Source of the DNA: Deinococcus sp. AB2017081
GTDB lineage: Bacteria > Deinococcota > Deinococci > Deinococcales > Deinococcaceae
DNA: 52,500 nt
Assembly: GCF_034440735.1 (NCBI RefSeq)
Contig: NZ_CP140098.1
Span: 1 to 52,500 of the forward strand
Direction of reading: 5' to 3'
The notes under the pieces are model-generated. The model was not told the origin of the DNA. It saw only the letters and a list, made by a program, of their open reading frames with translations, and did no database searches. Shown here one piece after another: positions 8,130 through 17,467 of the stretch (its first letter is position 1; every line of letters begins with the position of its first letter). The translations under genes and the position numbers were made by a program.

Positions 8130-11100
8130 TCAGGTCTCGCTGCCCTCCTCGATGCCGCCGCTGGGGAGCGCAGCAGGCGGGTGCCTTCCGGCGTGAGCCG
8201 CTCGTCGGTCACGCGGGCTTCGGGAGCCAGCCCGACAAGCCGGACCGCGCGTGTCGCCCTTGCTGGAGCAGTCAGGGCGGTCAGCTGCTCGCCCACCGGC
8301 AGCACGTCGATCGGCAGGGCCGTCTGTCGGTAGTCCACCCGGAAATCCGGATGGTCGTAGGTGAGCGCCACGGGATCGATGCCCTGGAGGGGCACGCTCT
8401 CGGTGGAGCTGTCGCCGGACTGGGCGAAGCGCTTCAGGGATCGCGGTCGGTCGGCAGGCCGTCCCTGTCGGCGGCGAGTACAGCTTGCCAGCCCCCAGCG
8501 GGGTCTCCAGCGACGCGCGGCCCTGCCATGTCACGTCGTCCTGCAGACTCAGGGCGCCGTCCAGGCCCACGGTGGCGCTCAGCATCCCCACCCCCACGCG
8601 GCTCGCGTCCGGCCGCACCTCGAAGGTGTAGGGTCGGATCTCGTTGCCCTCGAGCACATCGAGGGTCAGGGTGGTGGGACTGGCCTGGGGCTGCAGTTCC
8701 AGCACGCCCTCGCCGTTCACGAGCCGCAGCTGCTGGCCGCTCTCGCCCGGCGCGGCGTCCGGCGAGGTGATCTCGAGGTTGGTGCGCACGCTGACGGTCG
8801 CCTGCGCACTGGAGTTGCCGTAGGCGTCGAGCGCCTTGAACCGGAGGCGCAGCGGTGTGCTGCCGTCGGCCGTGAGCTGTTCGGGGGTGACCACGAGCTG
8901 GGCGGTCGGCCCGGCCAGGTTCACGGTGACCGTGTCGGTGCCCACCTGCAGGGTGTTGGGCCCGGGGTGGAGCGGCACACCCACGTACACCACGCGGGTC
9001 ACGCCGCGCACGCCGTCCTCGGTGATCTCCCCGATCCGGTCACCGCCGACGATCTGCCCGTTGACCGACAGGGCGGCCGACGACCCGGCCCGCTGCTCCA
9101 CGACGACCGAGATCCGGTCGCGCACCCGGATCAGGCTGCCGTTCAGGGGCTGCTTGATCGCGCCGGCGTTCTCGGAGGCGTTGTCGGCCGCGCTGGACGG
9201 CATCGCCGCCTTCAGGTCGGCGGCGTCCACCCGTCCCTCGAGCACCTCGCTGCGGTCGCCTGCGTACCGGGCCAGCAGCGAGGGGGCCGGCAGGTCGCCC
9301 AGCGACCCCTCGTGCTGGAGGTCATAGGTGACCGCGCCGCGCACCGTCGCCTTGACCCCGCTGCGCTGCGGCAGGATCCAATACGCCACTCCGCTTGTCC
9401 CGATCAGTGGATCGGCGACGACCTGGCCGTCCAGCCGGCTGCTGCCGGTGACCAGCGTCGCGCCCGGCGGCAGGGCCTGCGCGACCACCACGTCCCGCGC
9501 CTGCCCCGGGGCGTTGAAGGGCAGCGTGACGGTGCTGATCCGCACGGCGGCGGGCAGGGTTCGGGCCGGGGCCGGGGCAGCCGCCGGAGTGGGCGCAGGG
9601 GCCGGCGCCGGCACAGGGTCGGGCGCCGGCGCTTCCTGGGCACTGAGCACGGCCTGCACCGTCTGGACGGCGTCGCAGCCCTCGCTGACCAGCGAGGCCT
9701 CGGCGTGCAGGTCGCCGGGCTGCGTGACCCGGGCACGGTAGCTCAGGGTGCGCGTCTCTCCCGGCGCGAGGGTACCGTCCAGCTCCGTGGCGTCCAGCGC
9801 TTCCAGACCCGCCCCCGGCTGGTCGTGCAGCACGAAGGGCACGGCCACGGCGGCGGTGTTCGTGACGCTCACACCCACCGTGACCTCGTCGCCCACCACC
9901 GCGCGGCCCAGCGCAGCGCGCTGGAGGGTCAGGGTGGTCGCGTCGGGGAGCACCTCGACCTCGACCGTGCGGGTCTGGTTCCAGCCGGCCACCACGGCCC
10001 GCACCTGGAGCGGCCCGGCCTGCGTGGCGGTGCCGGTCACGACCACCTCGTGCGGTGCCCCGGCCTTCAGGGTGCCCTGCACGGCGGCCGGCGTGTTCAG
10101 CGCCAGGCCCGGAGCCTCGACGCGCAGATCCACCGGCAGGTCGCCCTGGAAGGCCGTCTCGGCACGGGCGGTCACGGTCACGGTATCGCCGGTGCACACC
10201 TGGGTCTTGTCGGCACTCAGCGCCAGCTGCACCTGCGGGCGCACCTGGACGCTCGCCTCGGCGCGGCCGCCCACCGGCACGTCCACGCCGGACGTGACCT
10301 CGACCTGCGCCCCGGGCACGGCGACGGGCGTCACGGTGTAGCGACCGGCCGGCACGCTCTGCGTGGCCTGGCCCTCGATCCGGGTGGGCACCTGCCCGAT
10401 CAGGACATCCGCACTGGTCGGCTGGACGCCGTCCGGCAGGATCAGCTGCGCCGTGACGGTCAGGGTGCCGCGCTGATCCGTGCGGTTGAGCGTGATGGGC
10501 GTGGGCTGCCCTGCGCGGCTCAGGCGGAAGCACACCGTGTTGGAGAACTGCTCGGCACGCGCCGGCTGCCGCAGTTCCAGGGTGTAGCCGCCGGCGTGCA
10601 GCGGAAGCGGCAGGTCGAGTTCGTCGAGGTCGGCACTGACCGGCAGCGGGTAGATCCGGCCGTCCGCCCCGCGCAGCCGGGCCTCCAGTTCCTCGGGACC
10701 ATCCCCGTCGTACATCCGCAGGACGTGCGGCTGCCCGTCCAGGGTGAGCTGCATGGCCGGCACCCACTCGCGCGTATGGACGTTCACCGTCAGGGTGTCG
10801 GCACTCAAGACCGCGCTGACGCCGCCCAGGCGCACGGCGAAGGTGTTCTTGGCGTGGCCCTCCGTGCTGGCCTGCAGGCGGTAGTGCCCGGCGGGCAGCG
10901 GCTGGTCGAGCAGGGTGTCCCAGTCCTGGGCCCCGGCCGTGAAGGTGCGTGACAGCACCGGGCGGTCACCCGCGTCATACAGCGTGAAGGTCGTGGTTGC
11001 GGCCTCGCCCGGCACATACTGCTCGTCGCCGTAGTAGGTATCGCTGCGGTAATCGGCCGGGTCGACGCGCGGCGAGTACAGTTCCAGCCGCACGCGGCCG

Positions 11101-11273
11101 CTGGCCGGCACCTCCAGACGCAGCTGCTGGTCGCCCACGCTCCACATCAGCTGCCTGCCGACACTGGTCAGGGGCAGCGTGCTGGTCATCCCGACCTCCT
11201 GCGCAGCGGCACTCGCCCCGGCCGCCAGCAGGGCGGTCAGGGCGGTGGCAAGGCGGGCGTGGTCGGTCGGCAT
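8130..11273 (-). CDS. N-terminal exported Ig/DUF11 portion of the giant protein
   Basis: The frame starts with a signal peptide (ALTALLAAGASAAAQE) and is in sense to about 8480; the remaining codons to 8130 are out of frame. Visible parts in order: beta-rich Ig-like domains; a DUF11-like domain (GDEVTVGVSVTNTAAVAVP); a Pro/Ala linker (about residues 550-575, PAPAPAPTP); a second DUF11-like domain (LPPGATLVTGSSRLDG); and an invasin-like Ig domain (LTADGSTPLRLRFKALDAYG). Its start is 4 bases after the stop of the DUF11 gene at 11278, so the two are one transcription unit. The product is predicted to be exported, with these domains exposed from the outer membrane. I do not recognise a characterised homologue. 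Confidence 0.7.
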   Translation of the reverse strand: MPTDHARLATALTALLAAGASAAAQEVGMTSTLPLTSVGRQLMWSVGDQQLRLEVPASGRVRLELYSPRVDPADYRSDTYYGDEQYVPGEAATTTFTLYDAGDRPVLSRTFTAGAQDWDTLLDQPLPAGHYRLQASTEGHAKNTFAVRLGGVSAVLSADTLTVNVHTREWVPAMQLTLDGQPHVLRMYDGDGPEELEARLRGADGRIYPLPVSADLDELDLPLPLHAGGYTLELRQPARAEQFSNTVCFRLSRAGQPTPITLNRTDQRGTLTVTAQLILPDGVQPTSADVLIGQVPTRIEGQATQSVPAGRYTVTPVAVPGAQVEVTSGVDVPVGGRAEASVQVRPQVQLALSADKTQVCTGDTVTVTARAETAFQGDLPVDLRVEAPGLALNTPAAVQGTLKAGAPHEVVVTGTATQAGPLQVRAVVAGWNQTRTVEVEVLPDATTLTLQRAALGRAVVGDEVTVGVSVTNTAAVAVPFVLHDQPGAGLEALDATELDGTLAPGETRTLSYRARVTQPGDLHAEASLVSEGCDAVQTVQAVLSAQEAPAPDPVPAPAPAPTPAAAPAPARTLPAAVRISTVTLPFNAPGQARDVVVAQALPPGATLVTGSSRLDGQVVADPLIGTSGVAYWILPQRSGVKATVRGAVTYDLQHEGSLGDLPAPSLLARYAGDRSEVLEGRVDAADLKAAMPSSAADNASENAGAIKQPLNGSLIRVRDRISVVVEQRAGSSAALSVNGQIVGGDRIGEITEDGVRGVTRVVYVGVPLHPGPNTLQVGTDTVTVNLAGPTAQLVVTPEQLTADGSTPLRLRFKALDAYGNSSAQATVSVRTNLEITSPDAAPGESGQQLRLVNGEGVLELQPQASPTTLTLDVLEGNEIRPYTFEVRPDASRVGVGMLSATVGLDGALSLQDDVTWQGRASLETPLGAGKLYSPPTGTACRPTAIPEALRPVRRQLHRERAPPGHRSRGAHLRPSGFPGGLPTDGPADRRAAGGRAADRPDCSSKGDTRGPACRAGSRSPRDRRAAHAGRHPPAALPSGGIEEGSET

Positions 11274-11277
11274 CGTG

Positions 11278-14061
11278 TCAGGGACTCCAGGTCAGGATCG
11301 GGTCGGTCGTGGCGGCACGGGGATCACCGTCCCACGTGAAGGTGTACTCCCAGGTGGTCTCACCTGCCGGCAGCGTACCGGCGTAACTATGTCCACCGTC
11401 TTTCAGTGCGGCACCCGGAGGCAGCGGGTCGAGCAGCTTCACATCTGCTAAAGGCTGGGGCGTGCTGAGCCGCAGGGTCACGGCATACCCACCCGCCACG
11501 GCGTAGACAGCCTTCTCCAGGCGTACGTCCCCCATCCGCAGGGTGGTGCGGCGCAGCGCGGTGACCTCGCCGCCCAGCGGCGCGAGCGGAAAATCCACTC
11601 CGGTCAGGCCGGTGACGTTCACGGTCTGGGTGCCGCTCAGGCCCCCATCGCGGGGCACCCGCAGCGGCGGGTACGGTGTGGTGACCGGATCCAGGCGCAG
11701 GGCCTGGGTACCCTGCGGGACGTTCAGGAACGAGTAGCGGCCCTGCGCGTCGGTGACCGCCTGGCGACCCCCGGCGAGCAGGACACGGGCACGCGGCACG
11801 GGCGTATCGATGGCGGGGTCAAAGCGCCCGTCGCGGTTGCGATCCACATACACGGTGCCGGTGATGTCTGCCAGTGGCGCGAAGCGCAGCAGGCTGAGCC
11901 TGGTGACGGCCGTGGCGCGGTTACTGGCGACGGCGCGGGCGGTGCCGCCACCCCCGGTGCCCGTGACCTCCACGACGTTCACGAGGTCGCCGCTGGCGGC
12001 CGGAGTCACGCGCATGCGGTACGTGAGGATCACGGTCTGACCGGCCGCGAGGGTCGGAACCGTCCAGCGCAGCGTGCTGTTCGCGGTGGCCGGATCACTG
12101 ATGGGCGTGCCGTCCACCGCGCTGCTGCCGGCCACGTACTCCAGGCCCGCGACCGGGGCGTCGGTGATCACCGCGTCACGGATCTCGGTGGTGGTCGAGG
12201 CGTTGGTGATCTGCAGGGTGTACGTGAGCAGGTCTCCGTAGGAGGCCTCCTTCGCGCTGACCGTCTTGCTGACCACCAGCCGCGCCGACCACACGGGCGT
12301 GCGCACCTCGTTGCTGGCGAGCAGGGTGGGCAGTTCATGGCTGCTGAAGGTGAAGGTGTTCAGCAGCGCCTCGCCGTCGACAGCCCGCGTGCTCACACGG
12401 GTGGTCATCGTGACGGTGACCGTCTCGCCGGGCCCGAGGGTGGGCACGGTCCACGTCACGGTCTGCGGGGCGGGGCCGGTGCTCACGGTGCCGCCGCCCG
12501 CGTCCGTGATGTCCAGGTGTGCCGGCACCGTGTCCCGGATGACCACCTGGGTCAGCGCCTGCGCGTAGGGATTGCGCACGCTCAGGGTGTACGTGATGGT
12601 GTCGTCCACGGTCACCGTGCCGTTCTCGGGCACCGTGACGGGGGTGCCGTCCACGGCGGTGGTGGTGGCGACCGCCGACTTGCGCAGCTCGGGCAGACGA
12701 TCCTCGACCTGCGTGACCACGTCGCGGGTGGCGTTGCGCGGGCCACGGGCCCCGGTCGCGGTGACCAGCGCGTCCAGGGCTCCCGCCTGCGTGAGCACGT
12801 AGCACACGCGCACGGTCTCGCTCTGGCCGGGATCGAGCGGCAGCGGCTGCGCCAGCGGCGTGCCGGCCGCTGTGAGCAGCGTGACGGTCGCCTGCGGGGC
12901 CAGCACCGTCAGGGTATAGGCGTCGCGCACGTCGCCGGTGTTCAGCAGGGTGTGGTCGAAGCACACCGGCTGGCGCACGGCCGCGAGCGGCCGGGTCTGC
13001 TGGTCGTCACTGCCGAGTTCGGGCGCCTGCGGGCGCCCGACCGGGCCGATCGCGACGTCCGGCTGGTACCGAACCTCCACGCTGGCGCTGGCGCTCTGGG
13101 GAACGCGCCCGCCCTCCAGCGTGACGGTGTTGGAGATGACGCGGTTCTCGGCGGCCGGCAGGGCCCGCATCCGGAAGTCGAGCCGCAGCGTGCCGCCCGG
13201 CGCGAGCGCGGCCACCCGCACCCGCACCCCGCGGACCGCCGGGGGCTCGGCCGGACTCCACGTGGCCCCGTCGGCGGTGTATTCCAGGGTGCCGGCGCTG
13301 GCACTCGCGCTGCCCGGCACGAACTCCAGGCCCGAGGCGGCCTGCGTCAGCAGCGCATCGCTCAGGATCAGGGCGCGGCTCTCGCCGGCACCGCCGTTCA
13401 CCGCGCGGATCGCCACGGCCGTCTCGCTGCCGGGAGCGATCAGGGCCGGCGTGAAGCTCTTGCTCACGCTCAGTTCGGGGGGTGGCCCGACCTGCAGCTG
13501 CGCGACGTTGTTGTCGTCCACCTGCCCGCCGGGACACGCGGCGCTCAGGTTCACCCACGCGCTGCCCTGGATCTCGCCCGACTGCGCCAGCACCAGCACG
13601 TCGGCGCGGGCATCGGCGTCCAGGGTCAGGGCCGTGACCTCCGGTTCGCCAGCGTCGGCCTGGGCGTTGCCGTTGCGGTCGTGCACCACGCGCAGGGTCG
13701 GGGTGGCCGTGCTGCCGGCCTCCAGCCGTGCCGACAGCGCAAGGGTGTGGGCGGCATTCCCGGCGTTGACCAGCGTGTACGGAAACACCGCGCCCTCGCC
13801 GGCCTGGACGGTCACGGTGCGGGAGGGCCGCGCCACGGTGCCGTCTGGCCCCACACTCACGGCGCACACGGCCTGCACCACCGTGACCACCTGATTGCTG
13901 GCGACCTGCAGCGTCTGGGCCGAGTCCGGCGCGGTGAACGACGTGCTCGCCTGGTTGCTGATGCTCGTTCCGGCAGGCGTTCCGGCAGCGACCGCAAGGG
14001 CCGGCAGGATCAGGGCGATGAGCGCTGCTCGCAGGGCCAGGGGAAAGCGGGGAAGGCGCAC
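11278..14061 (-). CDS. DUF11-repeat exported protein with SdrD/carboxypeptidase-regulatory-like domain, 927 aa
   Basis: The GTG at 14061 is preferred over an upstream codon at 14097 because AAGGAG sits 6 nt before it and a signal peptide follows directly (ALIALILPALAVA). After cleavage comes a conserved motif (SISNQASTSFT, then SNQVVTVVQ) that is also found at the same place in the 14268-16586 protein. Several DUF11-type beta domains follow, for example VDDTITYTLSVRNPY and GPGETVTVTM. At about residues 731-792 lies an SdrD-B/carboxypeptidase-regulatory-like domain (TGTVYVDRNRDGRFDP, QGRYSFLNVPQG). A final DUF11-like domain ends the protein. The Asp-rich DRNRDG loop suggests Ca2+ binding. Predicted envelope protein, made from the same unit as the giant barrel protein. 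Confidence 0.8.
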   Translation of the reverse strand: MRLPRFPLALRAALIALILPALAVAAGTPAGTSISNQASTSFTAPDSAQTLQVASNQVVTVVQAVCAVSVGPDGTVARPSRTVTVQAGEGAVFPYTLVNAGNAAHTLALSARLEAGSTATPTLRVVHDRNGNAQADAGEPEVTALTLDADARADVLVLAQSGEIQGSAWVNLSAACPGGQVDDNNVAQLQVGPPPELSVSKSFTPALIAPGSETAVAIRAVNGGAGESRALILSDALLTQAASGLEFVPGSASASAGTLEYTADGATWSPAEPPAVRGVRVRVAALAPGGTLRLDFRMRALPAAENRVISNTVTLEGGRVPQSASASVEVRYQPDVAIGPVGRPQAPELGSDDQQTRPLAAVRQPVCFDHTLLNTGDVRDAYTLTVLAPQATVTLLTAAGTPLAQPLPLDPGQSETVRVCYVLTQAGALDALVTATGARGPRNATRDVVTQVEDRLPELRKSAVATTTAVDGTPVTVPENGTVTVDDTITYTLSVRNPYAQALTQVVIRDTVPAHLDITDAGGGTVSTGPAPQTVTWTVPTLGPGETVTVTMTTRVSTRAVDGEALLNTFTFSSHELPTLLASNEVRTPVWSARLVVSKTVSAKEASYGDLLTYTLQITNASTTTEIRDAVITDAPVAGLEYVAGSSAVDGTPISDPATANSTLRWTVPTLAAGQTVILTYRMRVTPAASGDLVNVVEVTGTGGGGTARAVASNRATAVTRLSLLRFAPLADITGTVYVDRNRDGRFDPAIDTPVPRARVLLAGGRQAVTDAQGRYSFLNVPQGTQALRLDPVTTPYPPLRVPRDGGLSGTQTVNVTGLTGVDFPLAPLGGEVTALRRTTLRMGDVRLEKAVYAVAGGYAVTLRLSTPQPLADVKLLDPLPPGAALKDGGHSYAGTLPAGETTWEYTFTWDGDPRAATTDPILTWSP

Positions 14062-14267
14062 GGAAACTCCTTGGAACGGGGCCGGAGGGCAACGCACATG
14101 CCGGCAGCAACGGACAGCGCAGGACGACGGGATGGGGAAAGATGTTCTGGTGTTGGTATGACGTCCGGCGGAACAGAAAGGGTGCGGAGTCCGGCCGGGA
14201 AGCAGGTGTGACGCTCTGGTGAGGCCAGCGCGCCCCGCATGCCACGCGGGGCGCGCCGGCTGGCCGA
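14062..14267. other. Intergenic region within the envelope cluster
   Basis: 206 bases without a gene. The high-coordinate end holds the hairpin at 14223-14265. No -10 box stands out, so the downstream genes may depend on read-through. Confidence 0.45.
14223..14265 (-). terminator. Strong hairpin after the 772-aa DUF11 gene
   Basis: An 11-bp perfect stem, GCGCGCCCCGC with GCGGGGCGCGC around a 7-base loop, plus an outer GGCCA/TGGCC pair separated by a 4-base bulge. It starts 3 bases after the stop codon. It has no T-tract, so it may attenuate or protect the transcript rather than end it fully. Confidence 0.5.
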
Positions 14268-16586
14268 TTACTTGACCTTGGCCTGGATGTTCAGGGTGAT
14301 GGTCGCGGCGGAGGGGAACACGTCGTCCGTGGTGGGCTCGAGCGTGCCGTCGCCGTCGGTGTCGATGGCGACTTCCAGGCCGCTGGTCACGCTGCCTGCG
14401 GCCGGCACGGTGGCCGTGAAGCCGCCGGCACCGTTGATGCGGTACATGACCTTGGCCGTCGTGGGGAAGCCGGTCAGGGTGACGCTGGCCGCGCTGAAGG
14501 CCGTGAAGGAGTAGACGTTGGTGTTGGTGCCGGCCGAATCGCTGAGCACGAAGTTCTTGACCGAGTCGTTGTAGGAGTTGGTCGCCACGATGGCGTAGTA
14601 GATGGTCTCGCCGGGCAGGGCGCTCTTGGTGGTCTGGTTGGTCGCCGTCTGGGCGGGAGCTCCGCCGACCGCCTGGTACTTGTTCACGGTGATCCCGCCG
14701 ATCACACCGACCAGGATGCGGTCGTTGGTGTCGGTCAGGGTGATGTTGCTGTAGTTGCTGGTCGCGGTCTGGCTGACCAGCAGCGGCGAACCGGGCAGGG
14801 TGAGCTTGGCGGTGGCGGGGATGTCCACGACGGCGAAGATCCGCAGTTCGGTGTTGGGATCCACGACCGGAGTGATGTACTGCCCGGCACTGTTCGTGGG
14901 CAGCGGGGTGCCGGCGGCAGTCACGTACTTCACGGCGACGACCTGGGTGGTGCCGTTCGCCAGGGGCACACTGACACTGCCCGACAGGGTGTAGGTGTCG
15001 GCGTACTCGCCGGGGTTGGAGACGTCCATGGGGAAGACCGCCGAGGAGTCTGTGGTCGAACCGGCGACCGGAGCGCCGCTGCTGGGGGCCGTGCCGGGCG
15101 TGACCGTCTCGGTCGGCGCCGAACCGGCGTTCGCGGTGGGCGGGGTCTGGGTGCCGTTGCTGTCACCGAACTGCAGCGCGGGCGGCAGGATCCGGTTCGT
15201 GGTGCTGGCATCGGCGACGAGGTTGTAGTCGTTGCCGGAGTCCGCACCGACCACGACGGTGATGGGCGTGGGATCCGTCAGGCTGTTGGAGTCGGGGTAC
15301 GTGACCTGCGTGATGTAGCCGGTCGTGCCGCCGCCAGCGGGCACCGAGACCACCGGGTACTTCTTGCCGTCGACCGGCGAGGTGACCAGGGTGGGGGCCG
15401 AGCCGTCGGCGTTCAGGAACTTCACGATGGTGCCGTCGGGCAGCGTGAACGAGCCGTCGCCGTTGTTGGTGCCGTAGGGCAGGCCGTAGCCGACATCACC
15501 GACATTCTTGGTGGGATCCAGGGGGAACAGGTTCACGGTGTCGGCGGGCGAGCCGACCGGCGTGACCACGCTGTTCTTGAACTTCACGCTGTCGGCGGTC
15601 GTGTCGGCATCGGCGGGCGGGAACGCGGTCTGCACGTTGCCGGACACCACGATGGCCGTCGAGCCGGTGGCGCTGGGCGATGCCGGATCCGTGTAGCCCG
15701 GCTGGGTCGGATCCGTGGGGCTGCTGGGCGTACCGGGCGCCGACGTGGGGTTGTTGGGATCGATGACGGTGCCGGTCGAGGGCGGCACCACCACGGTGGT
15801 GGTGGGGGCCTGCTGGCCGGGGGTGGCGGGATCCGCGTCGTAGGGCGCGGCGGTCAGGGTCGGCGTGAAGACCGTCACGCGGGTGTACTGCAGGTCGCCG
15901 TTGGTGTTGCCGGCATTGGCCTGCGCTTCGGTCAGCCCGCCGTAGGGGTAGCTGGTCGTGGCGTTCGTGCTGTCGGTCACCGACACGCTGCCGGCGGGGG
16001 CCGTACCGGCCGGGCTGGCGGAGTACTGCGCGCCGGTCGGGGCCGAGGCCGCCACCGTGATGACCTGCAGGATCCGCGCCGTGCCCTCGTCGGCGGTGGT
16101 GTTGGGGTTGTCGGCGGTCAGCGTGACCGACGTGATGGGGGTGCTGGAATCCGCGATGCCGTCGTTGTTGGCATCCAGGTAGTACGCGACGGCCTGCGGC
16201 GCCACGCCGCCGGTACTGTCGGCGGCGATGTTCACGACGTAGCCGTCCACGTTGCCGGTGTTCACGACCAGGTAGGAGGTCGTGACGGTCGCGCCGGGCA
16301 GCACGCCGGTCTTGTTGTAGGTGGCGGCGGGCGCAGTCGCGGTGGTGTCGTCGGCGCTGCCGTCGGCGTACTGGATGTCGAAGCCGGGCTTGGGCAGCAC
16401 GACCGTCTCGACCTTGTTCGAGCTGATCGGCGTGGCCGCCGCACCGGTGGTGGAGGTCGGATCCGTGAAGGTGGCGGTCGCCTGGTTGGTGATGATCTGG
16501 CCGGCGGTGGTGTTGGTGGTGGCAGCACCCGCCGCGCCGGTCGCCAGCGCGGTCATGAGTGCAAGGATGGTGGGGTTCGCTTTCAC
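14268..16586 (-). CDS. DUF11-like exported protein, 772 aa
   Basis: The GTG start at 16586 has AGGAGG 7 nt upstream. A signal peptide ([15 protein letters not shown]) is followed by [11 protein letters not shown] and then SNKVETVVL, the same motif as in the neighbouring 927-aa protein, so the two share an ancestral first domain. The rest is beta-rich, low in Lys/Arg and high in Thr, Ala, Pro, Asp and Gly. There is a Pro/Thr/Ser linker around residues 270-310 and Asp-rich turns ([24 protein letters not shown]) that resemble Ca2+ loops. No catalytic motif is seen. It is probably a secreted or surface-layer-associated protein. A strong hairpin follows the stop codon. Confidence 0.75.
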   Translation of the reverse strand: MKANPTILALMTALATGAAGAATTNTTAGQIITNQATATFTDPTSTTGAAATPISSNKVETVVLPKPGFDIQYADGSADDTTATAPAATYNKTGVLPGATVTTSYLVVNTGNVDGYVVNIAADSTGGVAPQAVAYYLDANNDGIADSSTPITSVTLTADNPNTTADEGTARILQVITVAASAPTGAQYSASPAGTAPAGSVSVTDSTNATTSYPYGGLTEAQANAGNTNGDLQYTRVTVFTPTLTAAPYDADPATPGQQAPTTTVVVPPSTGTVIDPNNPTSAPGTPSSPTDPTQPGYTDPASPSATGSTAIVVSGNVQTAFPPADADTTADSVKFKNSVVTPVGSPADTVNLFPLDPTKNVGDVGYGLPYGTNNGDGSFTLPDGTIVKFLNADGSAPTLVTSPVDGKKYPVVSVPAGGGTTGYITQVTYPDSNSLTDPTPITVVVGADSGNDYNLVADASTTNRILPPALQFGDSNGTQTPPTANAGSAPTETVTPGTAPSSGAPVAGSTTDSSAVFPMDVSNPGEYADTYTLSGSVSVPLANGTTQVVAVKYVTAAGTPLPTNSAGQYITPVVDPNTELRIFAVVDIPATAKLTLPGSPLLVSQTATSNYSNITLTDTNDRILVGVIGGITVNKYQAVGGAPAQTATNQTTKSALPGETIYYAIVATNSYNDSVKNFVLSDSAGTNTNVYSFTAFSAASVTLTGFPTTAKVMYRINGAGGFTATVPAAGSVTSGLEVAIDTDGDGTLEPTTDDVFPSAATITLNIQAKVK

Positions 16587-16635
16587 GTGGGGTTCCTCCT
16601 CGTCCAGGCCCGTGGGCCAGGGGGGCGATACGGGC

Positions 16636-17127
16636 TTACTTGACCTGGACGCGGTAGCCGAGCTTCAGGCTCTGGCCGGCGGGCAATTCGTTCACGATCC
16701 AGCGGACGGCGTTGTACTCGCTGGGCTTGACCTCGACCATCCGGGTGACGGCCTTGCCGTTCTCGGTGACGGTCACGGCCTTCATCAGGGGCGCAGCGGC
16801 GAAGGTCTTGCCCCCGTCGATCGAGTATTCCGTGCGGGCCGCATTCAGGCCCTGCTCGGCGGCCAGATACACGGTGCTACGGGGCACCGGCAGCTTCACC
16901 GGCACGTTCTGGATGGCCCGGCCGGTGTTGTTCTTCACGGTGATGACCTGGCTGATCACGTCGCCCGGAAACACGCTCGCGGGGTTGGCGACAGTCTGCT
17001 CGGTGACCTTGCCGTTCAAGGTGACGCTCTTGACCAGCGACATCATCAGGTTGAGGCTCAGGGGCTCGGCACCCTGGGCGAAGGCGCCGCTGGACAGCAG
17101 GGCAAGGGCAAGCATGCGGCGTTTCAT
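16636..17127 (-). CDS. Small exported DUF11-like protein, 163 aa
   Basis: The ATG at 17127 begins a signal peptide ([19 protein letters not shown]). A leader from 17193 would put 22 residues before it and is rejected. The mature part is one beta-sandwich domain of the DUF11 type, with [18 protein letters not shown] and [16 protein letters not shown] at the end. GGAGG lies 10-11 nt before the start. It is the first gene of the envelope cluster, 49 bases ahead of the 772-aa gene, and behind a probable activator-dependent promoter. It could be a soluble subunit or assembly partner of the larger DUF11 proteins; that is inference. Confidence 0.72.
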   Translation of the reverse strand: MKRRMLALALLSSGAFAQGAEPLSLNLMMSLVKSVTLNGKVTEQTVANPASVFPGDVISQVITVKNNTGRAIQNVPVKLPVPRSTVYLAAEQGLNAARTEYSIDGGKTFAAAPLMKAVTVTENGKAVTRMVEVKPSEYNAVRWIVNELPAGQSLKLGYRVQVK

Positions 17128-17467
17128 CGTGAATCTGACCTCCGGTCGGTGGGGCGGGGCGGGAACAGGGGGAACAAGCCGGGCTGGGTACACGCCTGGA
17201 GCCTAGGAATCTGCGTCTTACGGACGGCTTACACCGTCCTCCCGGATCCGCCCGGTGCCCACGGGCGGCCAGAGCCCCTGCGCCGAACCGGTGTGAATTC
17301 CCTCGCATTGCACGGCTATTTCGCCGGACGTGCGGTCAGAACCGTTCGATCACCACCGGGAAGTACCCCTGCCGGGGGCAGGACATCCCCGCGCCGGATC
17401 CGCCGTCCTGAGGACGCACGCCACGCGGCCCGGAGGCCGCGGACGTGAGCCCGGTGAATGGCCGGCT
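17128..17467. other. Intergenic region between uppS and the envelope cluster
   Basis: 340 bases without a gene. It holds the putative promoter at 17200-17232, a GGACGG/CCGTCC hairpin overlapping it, and two short perfect hairpins at 17404-17416 and 17424-17441 that may end the uppS transcript although no T-tract follows. Confidence 0.5.
17200..17232 (-). promoter_or_regulatory. Probable promoter of the envelope cluster with 11-bp direct repeats
   Basis: On the minus strand, a -10 box TAGGCT (17200-17205) lacks a recognisable -35. Two GTAAG copies (plus-strand CTTAC at 17217-17221 and 17228-17232), one helical turn apart, occupy the -35 area. This is typical of sites for OmpR-type activators. 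Confidence 0.4.

Larger units (their letters stand above)
6457..11273 (-). pseudogene. Giant Ig/DUF11/outer-membrane barrel protein, interrupted by about 8 frameshifts
   Basis: Three open frames (8130-11273, 7148-8395, 6457-about 7900) together read as one protein of roughly 1607 residues. Walking the minus strand, sense switches frame near 8477, 8436, 8167, 8132, 8094, 8041, 7956 and 7901. Seven switches fit loss of one or two bases (mostly from short C or G runs) and one, near 8041, fits a gained G. Summing them restores a multiple of three. The repaired stretch contains a coherent conserved module (DYLID then TG, LARP, DLSLNDVVV). Flanks of 2.8 kb and 1.4 kb are open. Either the assembly is poor here or the gene is truly broken; the packing into 0.6 kb favours a sequence-quality problem. 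Confidence 0.8.

Noticed and set aside
8361..10952. 863-codon plus-strand open frame
   Set aside because: It is exactly antisense to the giant surface-protein gene, is Arg/Gly/His-rich without domains, and arises from third-position GC bias.
12337..14211. 624-codon plus-strand open frame
   Set aside because: Antisense to the 927-aa DUF11 gene, low-complexity Gly/Arg/His composition, no start signal.
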